Part shown: piece after piece, positions 44,989 through 55,562 of the stretch
Position numbering within the stretch: the first letter of the stretch is position 1
Layout of the letters: each line of letters opens with the position of its first letter
Origin: Sodiomyces alkalinus F11
Lineage: Eukaryota; Ascomycota; Sordariomycetes; Glomerellales; Plectosphaerellaceae
NCBI RefSeq assembly: GCF_003711515.1
Contig: NW_021167084.1
Coordinates: forward strand, 178,821-242,820
DNA: 64,000 nt
Reading direction: 5' to 3'
Translations under genes and position numbers: made by a program
Notes under the pieces: model-generated
Seen by the model: the letters and a program-made list of their open reading frames with translations, nothing else
Told to the model about the DNA's origin: nothing
The model's database searches: none

Positions 44989-46834
44989 ATGGTGGCACCC
45001 AACGTCCTCAAGCTCTGCTGGGCAAGCTTGCTGCTTGCGCCTCTGGCCGCGGCGTCCGAGACGGAAATACCAGCACCTACCGGCGTCCCTAAGCCTAACC
45101 TTCGTCCTGAGGGCGCCGAGCCCCAACCCGAAGTCGAGCCCTGGTCTGCTTATGAGCATGTCAACGCCGAAGAGTTCAACAAGGCCCTGAAGGAGAGAGA
45201 TTATAACCTTGTCGCATGTGAGTGAACCATGGAGCCCACACAGCCTTCATTGCAGCAGCACGCAGCGCACAGCTTCAAGTTATCTTACGGGTCCAGTCAG
45301 TTCATGTTGCTAACCAGAGGATTTCGCTACAGTCACTGATGTATGTCCATGTCCTGTCCCCTTCTCATACGGATCAATGATCGCATTTCATTCATGTTGC
45401 CCATGGTTGAAAATACATCAAGTATGCAACTTGAACTAACCTTGACTGTGTGTTCTTCTTCGTGTATAGAAATCGATGTAAGTTCATGTTCATACTTCTC
45501 CTGCCTCCTCGCACGAGAGCTTCATGCTAACACCCCAGTCTAGATGGGAAAGCGAAGCACTCGAATGGCAATGGCCCTACGTCAAGGACCAGCTTCCCGA
45601 GCGCTACCTCTCCGTCGACTGCACCGCCGAGAATGATCTCTGCCTGGAGCACGATGTCCGGACCTACCCCAGCGTCAGGCTGTACCGCAACGGAGCCCTC
45701 TTTTCCCGGTACCGCGGGCCCCGGATGGGAGATGAGTACGTTCAGACCCGAGACTTACTTCCATAACCCCAGCACAGCCCTCAACTCCCTCCGTCTCTCC
45801 TTTGACACGAAGGACGCTCGTGCTAAACCACCGCAGAATCGTCAAATTCGTCCGCCGCTCCATCCGCCCCATCGTCGGCAGCCTCGACTCGACCACGCTC
45901 CGCACCTTCCCCGAGTCCGACGACGTCGTCTTCATCCTGCACCTGCGGCCCGAGGACGCCAACCGGGGCCTGTACAAGCGCTTCCACGACCTGGCCGTCG
46001 AGTACGGCGACCGCTACAGCTTCGCCATCGTCGGGCGGGACAAGGACAACTCGGCCGAGGAGGAGGGCGAGGGCGCGCCCACCGTGCTGCGCTGCTACAA
46101 CAACCGCGACAAGCGACAAGCCGAGTTTGACGCCTTTTTCGACTCGGTCGAGGGCTTTGCGCAGTTTGTGAAGAGGTGCGGCGAGAGGTTGGTCAAGACG
46201 ATGACCATGCCGAATGCGCAGGGCTTTGTGGAGGTGAGCTTTGCTGTCCTGTCCTGTCCTGTCCTGTCCTGTCCCTGTCCCTGTCCCTGCCCCTGTCTTT
46301 TGTTATTTTAATTTCGTCTCCTTCGTTCTACTCCTACTTCCTCCCCCGTCCGCCCACTGACAGCCCATCCAGAGCAAAACCCGCGCCGTGCTCTACTACT
46401 TCGACGCCGACCAGAACGCCCGCGCCAGGTTCGCCGAAGACATCCTCGACACCGCCAAGCAGTACGAGAACCAGCTCGACATCGTCGTCTCCAACCCGCT
46501 CCAGTTCGGCGACATCGTCACCGAGGTCGGCCTGCCCAACGAGCACTTCCCCGCCATGGCGCTCCAGAACCCGGCCACCATGCAGATCATGCTCTTCACC
46601 AAGAAGGAAATGGACCTCGAGACCATCATCCGCTTCATCAGCGAGGGGCTGTCGGGCGGCGCGCCCAGGGGGCAGGTGGGCGAGGTCGCCTTTGACGAGG
46701 AGGGGAATCCCGTGTTTGTCGGAGGGGGTGGACAGCCGGAGGGCCAGGAGGGTCAGGAGGGTCAGGAGGGTCAGGAGGGTCAGGAGGGTCAGGAGGGACA
46801 GCAGGAACAGGCTGCGGCTCACGATGAGCTCTAA
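44989..46834 (+). CDS. PDI-like ER protein without CxxC, HDEL at C-terminus
   Basis: Six exons: 44989-45217, 45333-45340, 45470-45477, 45544-45735, 45837-46233 and 46373-46834, giving 431 residues. A signal peptide (1-22) leads into a thioredoxin-like domain. LVAFTD opens the strand and LSVDCTAENDLCLEHDVRTYPSVRLYRNG closes it as in PDI, but at the place of the active-site CGHC the sequence reads IWES, so no redox motif is left. PDI b and b'-like domains follow (IVKFVRRSIRPIVG; FPAMALQNPA). The tail is an EGQ repeat of about six units, then HDEL, the ER-retrieval signal. Exons 2 and 3 are 8 nt each; three introns with good branch sites surround them. Including both aligns the protein with PDI without gaps. 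Skipping exon 3 with the 45538 acceptor also keeps the frame. Confidence 0.85.
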
Positions 46835-47199
46835 GCGAGTGTAAGTTTCTGTTTTTTTTTGCAGTTGTCATCTTCGCCTTCAGGGGGACAGGTATCAAGA
46901 TGCTTTCTCGACATCAGAAGGACTGGACGTATCACTGGCATACGGTCGAGGGATAGATTGATGGAGTGAATGTGTAGTAGGGTAAGATTAAGGTCGGCCG
47001 CGAATGATTTGTTTTTCAGTGTTCTTTTTTTGAAACATATCGAGTTTTGAACCATCTCATTCATACACGAGACCACACTGAGGTCTGAGATTACAACAAC
47101 TACTCTCTGCCTATCCAAACCACTTAGGTCCACTACCATACATACCACACCCCTATCCTGGCATCCTAGTCCTCCAACCCTCACGAATCCAGCGAAACC
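46835..47199. other. Intergenic region between convergent genes
   Basis: 365 bp with a T run at 46852-46860. No gene seen. Confidence 0.5.
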
Positions 47200-47828
47200 T
47201 TAAGAGCAAGCAGGCAGGGCAGGCTCGTCAGTAGGCGTCTGATGCAGCTCAACCTCGGCAGCACGACGACGGACAAGACCGGGCAGGACCTGGCCGCCAC
47301 CCTGGTTCCAGCGGGGCAGCTCCTCGGCGGCGACCGTGTTGGGGTCCTCGCCGCCGTTGAGGCGGAGCATGAGGGACGAGGTCTCGGAGGCGCCGCAGCC
47401 GACGTTGAAGGCCCACGAGACGAGGGCGCCGTACTGGTTGGCGTTGAGGACGACCGAGGAGGCGGTCTGCAGGGTGATGCAGTTTTGGAAGCGCTTTGGG
47501 GGTCGTTAGTATAATTCCTGTTCATTTTCTTGTGCTTGTTTCACGAAAGGGGGGGATGTACGGCAACGTCGTCGCGGAGCAGATTCTCGCCGTCCGCCTC
47601 GGACAGCGGAATGGCGTAAGGCACGTCGGAGCAGCTGGCGTCGGCGCAGAGGTGGCCATAACCAACGGTGGGATAGCCGGCCGGGTCGATGTAGATGTCG
47701 GGGTACCAACCCTCAAACTCCTTGATCAGGTTGATGCTGGCGGCGTTGACGGCGGGGCCGACACACTGAGCGCGGGCCTGGGAGATGACGCCGAGGAGGG
47801 CGAGAGTGATGGTAGAGAACTTGGCCAT
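47200..47828 (-). CDS. Secreted lysozyme, GH24 (T4-type)
   Basis: Two exons on the minus strand, 47562-47828 and 47200-47493, give 186 residues. A signal peptide (1-20, ending ARA) precedes a phage-type lysozyme domain. E39 in EFEGWYPDIY, D48 and T54 in GYPTVGYGH have exactly the spacing of the T4 lysozyme triad E11, D20, T26. Further matches are NQYGALVSWAFNVGCG and GLVRRRAAEVEL at the end. Several Cys suggest disulfides fitted to secretion. The enzyme should cut peptidoglycan, so a role against bacteria is likely. GH24 in fungi is thought to stem from bacteria or phages, and the intron shows long residence in a fungal genome. Confidence 0.93.
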
Positions 47829-48653
47829 GTTGGATGAATAGGGGTAAGGCAGATGTGCTTAAGATGAACGAAATAATGTGTTGCTTTAACTTGGACTTGG
47901 AACTTGTCTGAGATGTCTTGCTCTGGATGATATGTGACCCTTTTGGATGCTTCATAAACAGTCCTTTCGACCCGTCTTTATATGCCCCAGCGGTCGATGG
48001 AAGCCTTGGATGTGTCTCATAGCTCACATTCCACTTCTCTCGCCCCGCCACCGAGCCTGAAGATCAACACGATGTGGAACTTTGCCCCTCTCGGACGAGG
48101 GGGACCTGCCGGGAAAGATGGACGATCAACGAAGCACGTTGCGGCAGGTGAAATACCAGTGGTGTTGATCGGCGAGTTTCTGGGTGGTCGATGGAGCGAT
48201 AGACGGTGATCGGCCCCTCCATCTAGATGCAAAACACCATCATGAGAGTCTTCGTCTTTACGACCTTCCCTTTTCTCTAGTTGACGTCAAATCCCTTCCT
48301 GGGGTGGATCCTGCCGTCAAGGTCTAAGCAAGGTATTCTGGGACTATCACGGCGAGAGGCTGGAAGATCGTCAGGCGTGCATGAAGATGGTGTGATTTGT
48401 TGTGGAAGACTAAGGGTGAGGCGTTTCGGCTGCTGATCGTGAGGAGCACAGGTGAGCCCAGGTGAGCGGGAGCCAGAGCTGGAAGAACAAGCTGCCTCGA
48501 AGCTGATCCATACTCAACGGTAACTTGGAGGTCTTGACGGTATCATCTTACAAGAATCACTCGTACATCTTTTCATTCATGTCAAGTTCTTATGAACACT
48601 TGGAAATAGACTCTCTATGGCTACTCGTCTCGTCTGTCCCTTTCCCGTGTAGT
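47829..48653. other. Intergenic region
   Basis: About 825 bp upstream of the lysozyme gene and beyond the 3' end of the NmrA-like gene. No gene seen. Confidence 0.5.
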
Positions 48654-49595
48654 CTACCCACGCAATGCGGCAGCCAGAGCCTCATCCAAATCCTCGTCCT
48701 CAAAGCCCAACGTCTCCATGGTGATCCTAAAGTCCTCGCGCCGAGTCCAGTCGGAATACAAGGCACCCAGGGCGAAAACCACATCTTCCACAGCCTCCTT
48801 ACCCCCCTCGTCGACCCTACGCTTGCTCTCCCGGATGAACTCCTCCGAGTCAAGAGGGTTGACATCCCACGTCGACCCCGTAGCCCTCTCCAACGCGCGA
48901 ACAAGCTCATTCTGCGAGATGCAAAAGCTCTGCAAAAACAGCGTCTTATTCCTAATAGCCTCGGACGAAGGGCCGCCGCCCTCCCCCTGACTCAGCTCAA
49001 GGATCCGCACCACGGCCTCCCCCAACCTCGCCAGCGTGGTAGTGCTCGCCCGATGCTCCCCGCCATCCAAGACATCCGCGACGCGCCTCGCCAAGTCGGC
49101 GCGGAAATGCCCCTCGCGAACCCCCCACTCGAAGAAATGCCCGCACACGATGCCCGTCCAGGTGAAACGCGGCGCGAACTCCTCGGCGAGTTCCTGGGCG
49201 CGGCGCCGCACGGCGAGCTTGTGGTTGTACAGCGGCACGAGTTGGCGGGCGCGCGGGTGGTCGGCGTCGATGCTGCCAAAGTCGGCGGGGATGAAGACGC
49301 GCGCGCCGGCGAGGGCGGCGGCTTCGACGAGGCGGATGTGGGCGTCTGGGTCGTGGTAGCGGAAGGCGGCGATGACGGCGTCTTGGCCTGCTAGGACCTC
49401 TTGTAGGGAGGCGGAGGAGAGGGCGTCGTCGGTGTGGGCTACGCGGACTTGGGAGGCGGGGTAGGGGGAGGTGAAGGAGGAGCTGGGGCGGATGATGGCG
49501 GTTATGGTGAAGGCGCCTGAGTTGACGAGGGAGGAGAGGAGGACGGAGCCGAGGGAGCCGTTTGCGCCCACGAGGGCTACGTTTTTTATGGACAT
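48654..49595 (-). CDS. NmrA-like / isoflavone reductase-like NAD(P)-binding protein
   Basis: A single exon of 313 residues. The Rossmann motif GANGSLGS follows the first strand (VALVGANGSLG), then AIIRPSSSF (the NADP-type Arg), GQDAVIAAF, and FIPADFGSIDAD, the place of the PCBER/isoflavone-reductase subgroup. The Lys of YNHKLAVRR sits where the family's catalytic Lys is found. Fungal relatives act in pigment and secondary metabolism (CipA type) or as redox sensors; the substrate here is unknown. No signal peptide. It is the first of several oxidoreductases in the right part of the window. Confidence 0.87.
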   Translation of the reverse strand: MSIKNVALVGANGSLGSVLLSSLVNSGAFTITAIIRPSSSFTSPYPASQVRVAHTDDALSSASLQEVLAGQDAVIAAFRYHDPDAHIRLVEAAALAGARVFIPADFGSIDADHPRARQLVPLYNHKLAVRRRAQELAEEFAPRFTWTGIVCGHFFEWGVREGHFRADLARRVADVLDGGEHRASTTTLARLGEAVVRILELSQGEGGGPSSEAIRNKTLFLQSFCISQNELVRALERATGSTWDVNPLDSEEFIRESKRRVDEGGKEAVEDVVFALGALYSDWTRREDFRITMETLGFEDEDLDEALAAALRG

Positions 49596-49787
49596 TTGTG
49601 TGTCTGTCTGTCCCTTGGATGGTGATGGGCAATTGTTTGCATGTGATTCATGCAGTTGGGGGTGGGAGGAGGGAGAAATTAGGCGCAGTCCGTCTTGCGG
49701 CGGGGGATATTTACAGTAGATAGTAGATATTCACGGCCGGGATGCAAGAGGACGAAGGACGACACCATCTTAGAAATCACCTCTCAC

Positions 49788-50524
49788 TCATGTTCCCTTG
49801 CTTTTTCGATCCCCCATCCTCTCTATCCAATGTCTCAAGCTCCATCCCTTTCTCGAGGTCGATGAGCCGTACACCTCGGTGGGACGTCCTACCAGAGCCA
49901 AGCCTGTTAGCGGTCCTATAGCGGTTCCAGGGGGCAGCCCTCCCCGAAAGCCCCCTATAATGTGCAGGAAGCAGAAAGGACTTGACTGGACTCACTAATA
50001 TTCCCTGCGCCGCCAATGCCGTAGCCCCTAAACTGCCGATCCCGTGTCGCAGTCTCCTCCTCTGCCTCTTCCTCACTCTTGTCCTTGTCATCATCATCGT
50101 CATCCTCCTCCTCGGCATCACCCAAACTTCTCCTCCTCCCTCCTTTGCCTTTTTTTTGCCGACGATTCTTCATCATTGCGCCAACGCCAGTCTCAAATCT
50201 CGCACCGAGACCGGGACTGGGTATACTGCATGTGGGCGCCGCTTGGTTATCCGCCGTGGCCACAGGGCCAAGATGCGCCGTCGACACGCTCCGCACCAGC
50301 ACAAGACGGCCTTGCACACGCACCCGATGTTGTTTTCTCCGACTCGCGGGGAGCAGACGGCTGGTTTCGGGGTCGAGAGAGGCCGGCGGCATGCCGATGC
50401 TCAGGTCAGACTCGGAGTCATCTCGGGGGCGGTCTCGTCGGTGCTTGTCGGAATCGTGGTTCGTTTTCGGTAGAGGGAGGTTGTCCGCGGAACGAGGGGG
50501 ACGCGGCGGCGTGTATGTTTCCAT
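49788..50524 (-). CDS. GGAGNI-motif protein, DUF3602-like
   Basis: Two exons on the minus strand, 49996-50524 and 49788-49888, give 209 residues. The start METYTPPRPPRSADN is one choice; the frame is open further up to 50797, so an upstream start or intron is possible. The product is mostly disordered, with LVLVRSVSTAHLGP, a basic stretch, an Asp/Glu run, and the conserved end FRGYGIGGAGNIRRPTEVYG. Its GNIR|RPTE junction is restored by a 107-bp intron with a GCTAAC branch site. The G-x-GGAGN word is the mark of DUF3602/PAR32-type fungal proteins, usually in several copies; here there is one. Function unknown. Confidence 0.7.
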
Positions 50525-52271
50525 TAGTGGCTGCGGAAGCGTCGGGTCACCGTCGTCTTCGCCAGGGGAAGGTTGGGACTCTGGAGTTGGCTGCCGGTGG
50601 CAGATGGACTTGGTTATAAAGCTGGCCGATGTGTCGAACAGTCGAAGAAGTGGAAAATTGTAGCTAATAAATAAAACAAGATGCATGTGGACAGAAAGAA
50701 AAGCCACAGCAACCAGCCGGAAAACCCATCGTTCATCCATCTCGACCAAGGGGGAGGCGATGACGCGGGAGGCGTGAGCGTCTTCTATGTTTAGCATTTA
50801 CCGAGCGCCGCCCAGTCCGTCGCATCTCGCATGATCCACGCCGTCTCGCTTCGTTATCGAGATTACAGCCGTTGTGGAACGGGAATGATTGGGTTGATTA
50901 CTCAATTAGATCGCGTCCCTGAGTCTTGACCGCGTGGGGGAATATGGACGTGCCCTGCCACTGATAAGGACATGGAGTCAAGGACAGTCCTTATTTATTC
51001 ATGTTGTCTTCGAGCCCTCAGCTCCTACAAGATGAAGATGTCAAGTGCAAGACCCTCCCCATCTGGATACTCTACTCAACGCCGCTTCAGTACAGAGTAC
51101 AGAAGTCGTAAGTATAGCACAGAGGCCCCTTGCGGATATGCTTCATGTCCTTCACCCGGGCCGTCAGCTTCATGTCCTTCTTACGCGCGGCCAGGTCTTT
51201 GGCTTGCCATGACCACCAGGCCCGGTAGAGCCGCGTATCTGCAGCTCCTGTTCGTAGGTGTGGACCAGGAGGCGGGGGTAGGGATAGAAGCGGCCTTGGG
51301 ATGTCGTCGGTGGAAGTGAGCGCCGGCTTCTCCATGACCCATTCTAGTGTCTTTACCCTGCCTACCCTCTCTCATCTTGCCTATTGCCGGACGAATGCTG
51401 GTACAACGGGTCAGGACAGGCCTCCTGCCACTACCTTACCTTGCACGACAGGCGTACCGACTACCGACTGCCGACTGCTTATTATATATGTCGAGAAAAA
51501 TAACACTATATACTTTGGTTTCGAGAGTTGAGGCTCTCATCTGCTTTTCCTTTCCAAACATTGAACCGTCAGAACTCGTAAGAGTCCCGTTATTCGTATC
51601 TCCATGGTAGCTCGCCATTACCCCTTTACCCCTTTACCATTAGCCCCCTTTCCAAACTCCTAACCACCAAGTCGTACAGTCGTACTCTCCCACCACAACA
51701 CAATCGACACGCAGGTAGACAACATGGGCCGGCAGGGAAGGCTGCTGTCCCTCTGGACGAGGAGTTGAAATAGAGTGTCTGGCTTCTCTCACGCCTTCGA
51801 TGTCGTCACCTCGGTCAAGTGCTGCATGTCTGTCTTGATGTGGCTTTACCTGCAGACGGCACGTCTCATGTGTCTGTTCGTGCTCGAAGTGTTTCGCCGG
51901 CTTGTCAAGTTGCATCCCTGGCATCAGAGATGGATGAATCCTATGAAGAGAGACAAGAGGTGGTGGAGGTCGTCCTGGGACTCCTATGAAGTAGTGTAAT
52001 TTGCTGGTCGTTTGTAATTAGTCAGCACCGTGCAGGTTCGGTCCGATACGGTGAGGATAACTGTCACGTTATTGATGACTGACTAAGGCTCACGTGAACA
52101 ACCTCGTGATTCAAGGTCTTAGTCTCGTCAAAACATCGGCGTCGGAAGTTTGGCAAAACCTCCTCGAAGCAACCGAAACCTCCGAGTCGCCCGAATCCCC
52201 CGTCTATCCTGCATCGAGCTCCGGAGCTTCTCCGACGATCAGCCAGAGCAATCCGCCAATACAACTCGACC
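50525..52271. other. Intergenic region
   Basis: 1.75 kb between divergent genes. I see small frames and simple runs only, no gene and no recognisable tRNA. The part from 52080 on looks like the leader of the transcription-factor gene. Confidence 0.5.
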
Positions 52272-52415
52272 ATGGCTATGGCTGATGATCAACAACCACA
52301 CGAACCCCAGCCGAAAGACGAAGGCCAGGGGGAGGGACAGAAGATCGAACTCCAACGCGAACATCCTGAGCATTATCCACAACAGGAGACACCGTCGGTT
52401 GATGCATCCTCGCAG

Positions 52416-52448
<33 letters not shown>

Positions 52449-55128
52449 GACCAACAGCAAGACGCCAGACCCGCGACACCCACGAACACAGTCCCGCCTG
52501 CATCTGCATCTCTTCACGGCGCGGATTCGACCACACCTGTATCTGCCGCCGTCGCTGCTGCCATCGCAACTGCCACCTATCCCTCTCCCCCTCCCCCGAA
52601 TCCGACCGAAACGACCTCCCACCAAACCGACCATCCCAACCAAGCCCACCTCCAGGATCACCACCAAGACCACCACCAAGACCACCACCAAGACCACCAC
52701 CAAGACCACCAAGTCTCCCACCACCCAATACCCTCAACCTCCGATGCGCATCTCTACGCCAGCAATGGCCTCCAAGTCCTCCAGGCGGCCACCGATGCCG
52801 CCCAGGCCTTGCAGAATGCGCAACAGCATTTCGCCGTCAGTCCTCCGCAGCCCCCTCCGCAACCACACTTCGGAGCGACCCCTCAACAGCCGGCCCCTTT
52901 ACCCCTGCATCATTCGCCCAGCGCCTCCCCGATGGGAGGCATCATCTATGCCCCGATGACCACCCCCACGACACGAGACTCGAGCCTCAACCCGAAACTG
53001 ACCCGCCTCCGACGCGCCTGCGACATGTGCTCGCAACGCAAGGTCAAGTGCGACGAATCCGGACCCCCATGCAAACCCTGCCTGGATCTACAAGTGGAAT
53101 GCACCTTCAACCGCGAACTGAAACGCCGTGGACCGCCTAACAAGCACGCCCAGGCTGCCCGCGCCGCCCAGCGCCCTCGCCTGGGTCCCGGCCCCGGCCA
53201 GACCTACGGCTACAGCCCTGGAGGAGGAGCTGCTCCTGGCCCTGGCCCTGGCCCTGGCGTGGTGACGGGCGTGGTGACGGGGGCGGTAACGGGGGCATCC
53301 CCCCACAACGCGGCGCAAACCCTCGTCGCCATCGCCGAGGGCCCCGCCGCCGCGCGTCTCGACGCCGAAGCCATCGCGCCCATGCCGGTGCTCGAGCTCC
53401 TCGTCGACGACTTTTTCACCTACATCCACCCGCTCTGCCCCTTCCCCCACGAGCCCACCTTCCGCGACGCCTTTGCCAACCGCCAGGACCGCACCCACCC
53501 GGAGTTCCTGAGCCTCCTGGCCTCCATGATCGGCGCCCTGGTCGCCTCCTTCCCCCGCAGCGCGCGCCAGCACCTCAAGTCCCAGCACAGCACCCACCTG
53601 TTCCCGCGCGCCATCGTCATGATCGAGAAGTGCCGCGAGATCGCCCTGGACACGCGCGGCCCCAGGTGGGCGGCCAAGCAACCCAAGACGCTGGACGATG
53701 CCGCCACCAGCTACTTTCTGGGACTGGCGGCCGGCTACACCCTCAACGTTAATTTGTACCGCTACTTTACCGCCGAGTGCTTGACGCTGATTCGGGAGTT
53801 GGGGTTCCATCGGCCCAGGAATCCGGGTGAATTACCCACGTTTGGGGGGCACGACACCAACCCGACCGACCCCCTGCCTTTCCACCACATCAAGGACCAG
53901 ATTGGCAAGCGGATTTTTTGGTGTCTTCTTCTCGGTGTTCGGTAATTCTCCTCCCCCCCCTTCCTCCCCTTCCCTCCCTTGTCCGTCTTTTCTCTCGGAG
54001 TAATGTTGGTATCGGGCTCCGCGTGCTAACCGATCATCTTATACTAGTTCCTTCTCCCAACTAGGCGTCTCCCACGCCGAGCTCGTCATCCCCCCCTCGA
54101 CGCCCAGCTTACCGTATCCCGCCCTGCCCGAAAACGTCGACGACCGGTGGATCATGGCCAACGAGATCCAGTTCTCCGAAAACAACAGCGTCACCCTCCT
54201 CACCGGCTTCCGCTTCGCCGTCGAGATCTACACCACCATGAACGCCATCGTCAGCGTCGAGCTCGTGTACGGCATGAGCACCCTTCCCTGGCCCGACCAG
54301 CGCGCCATGCTGCGCGACGCCCTGATCGCCGCCAAGGACATCATCGACCGGCTGCCGCCCGAGCTGCAGCTCAACGCGAACCACGACCCGTCCAACAACA
54401 ACAACAACAGCAGCAACAACAACGCCTTCGCGGGCGGGCTCGACACCACGTTCGACGCCGTCGTCGGCGACTTGCAGTACGTGCCGCCCGCGTACCCGGG
54501 CCACCACCAGCCGCCGCCGGCCAACGACGTGCGCAACGTGATCAAAGGGAACGCGCAGCGCCGGCGCCAGCTGCAGTACGAGATACAGAAAGCCAACATT
54601 TTCGTTTCGCAGCTCGCCACGCGGTCGTATTTCGTCGAGCTGTACTTTAACCTCCGCGACATCCACCTCGCCGACGCGAACGCCAAGCCGGCGGCTCCCG
54701 GTGATGATGCTGCGGACGAAGCGAGCACGACGGCCAAGGAGGCCGAGGAGGCCGAGGCGGAGCGCGTGTTCGAGCTCATGACGGCCGAGCGGGAACTCAT
54801 CGTCCAGAACCTCCTGCACGTGCTGGGGGCCATTTCGCAGCGCAACTTGGAGCCGAATGGCGGGTCGCTCATCAACAAGATCCGCCAGGTGGCGTCCACG
54901 CTGCTCAACGACGCGCCGGAGAGGAAGGGCCCGCTGGCGATCAAGTCGGAGGGGGCGCTGGGGCGGTTGATTGATTTCCTGGTCAAGCTGGAGGGGACGG
55001 GGCATGGGAATGTCGGGGACCAGAGCATGACGCAGCAGGATGAGGAGGAGGAGTTGAGGCTTTGGGCAAGTCTGAGGGATTATCAGCAGCAGTTTGCCAC
55101 TATTGGGGGGTATGCCGGGAATCTCTAG
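52272..55128 (+). CDS. Zn(II)2Cys6 transcription factor
   Basis: Two exons, 52272-53941 and 54048-55128, give 916 residues. A long low-complexity N-terminus has a poly-Gln run and a tandem HHQD repeat. The binuclear zinc cluster lies near residues 250-277 (CDMCSQRKVKC, then CKPC and the final Cys, pattern C2C6C6C2C6C) with the basic RLRRA before and LKRRGPPNKHA after. The fungal middle homology region follows (VDDFFTYIHPLCPFPHEPTF, TSYFLGLAAGYTLNVNLYRY, LIRELGFHRP). The intron restores FWCLLLGVRSFSQLGVSHAEL. It should act in the nucleus as a DNA-binding regulator; target and signal are unknown. Position next to several oxidoreductases makes a local regulator possible, not shown. Confidence 0.92.
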
Positions 55129-55562
55129 ATGGCTTTTTTTTCTTCTTCTTCTCTTTTTTCTTGGAGTACCAAGCACGGGCTATTAGATGCGATTCCCTGT
55201 CTTGGGGCCGGCGGGTTGGAAGGAGTCTGGTTTTTGGTATTCGGCGTCCTTTGTATCCCCGTCGAGCAGGGAGACTCCTCTCACTGCGAGGGCTTTGCCT
55301 GCTTTCTTCAACGACCAGGCTCCATCACGATCCAGACGAGAGCCAAGCTCTGCAGATACGATCAACCTGCTTGGAGTCCTCGTCTCCCTATTCACAAAGT
55401 TGGTTGTAATCTCATCTTCCATCCGCTTCTCTCGAGTCGTGATACTCATGTGTTGACGCAAGGATTCATACCAACATCTTAGAACAATGGCGTAACGTAT
55501 TAATTATTCAGTCAAGATTACGGCCAAGAAATGCGATATCGAGACCAAGACAGAGGCAACCA
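55129..55562. other. Intergenic region between convergent genes
   Basis: 434 bp between two 3' ends. No gene seen. Confidence 0.5.
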
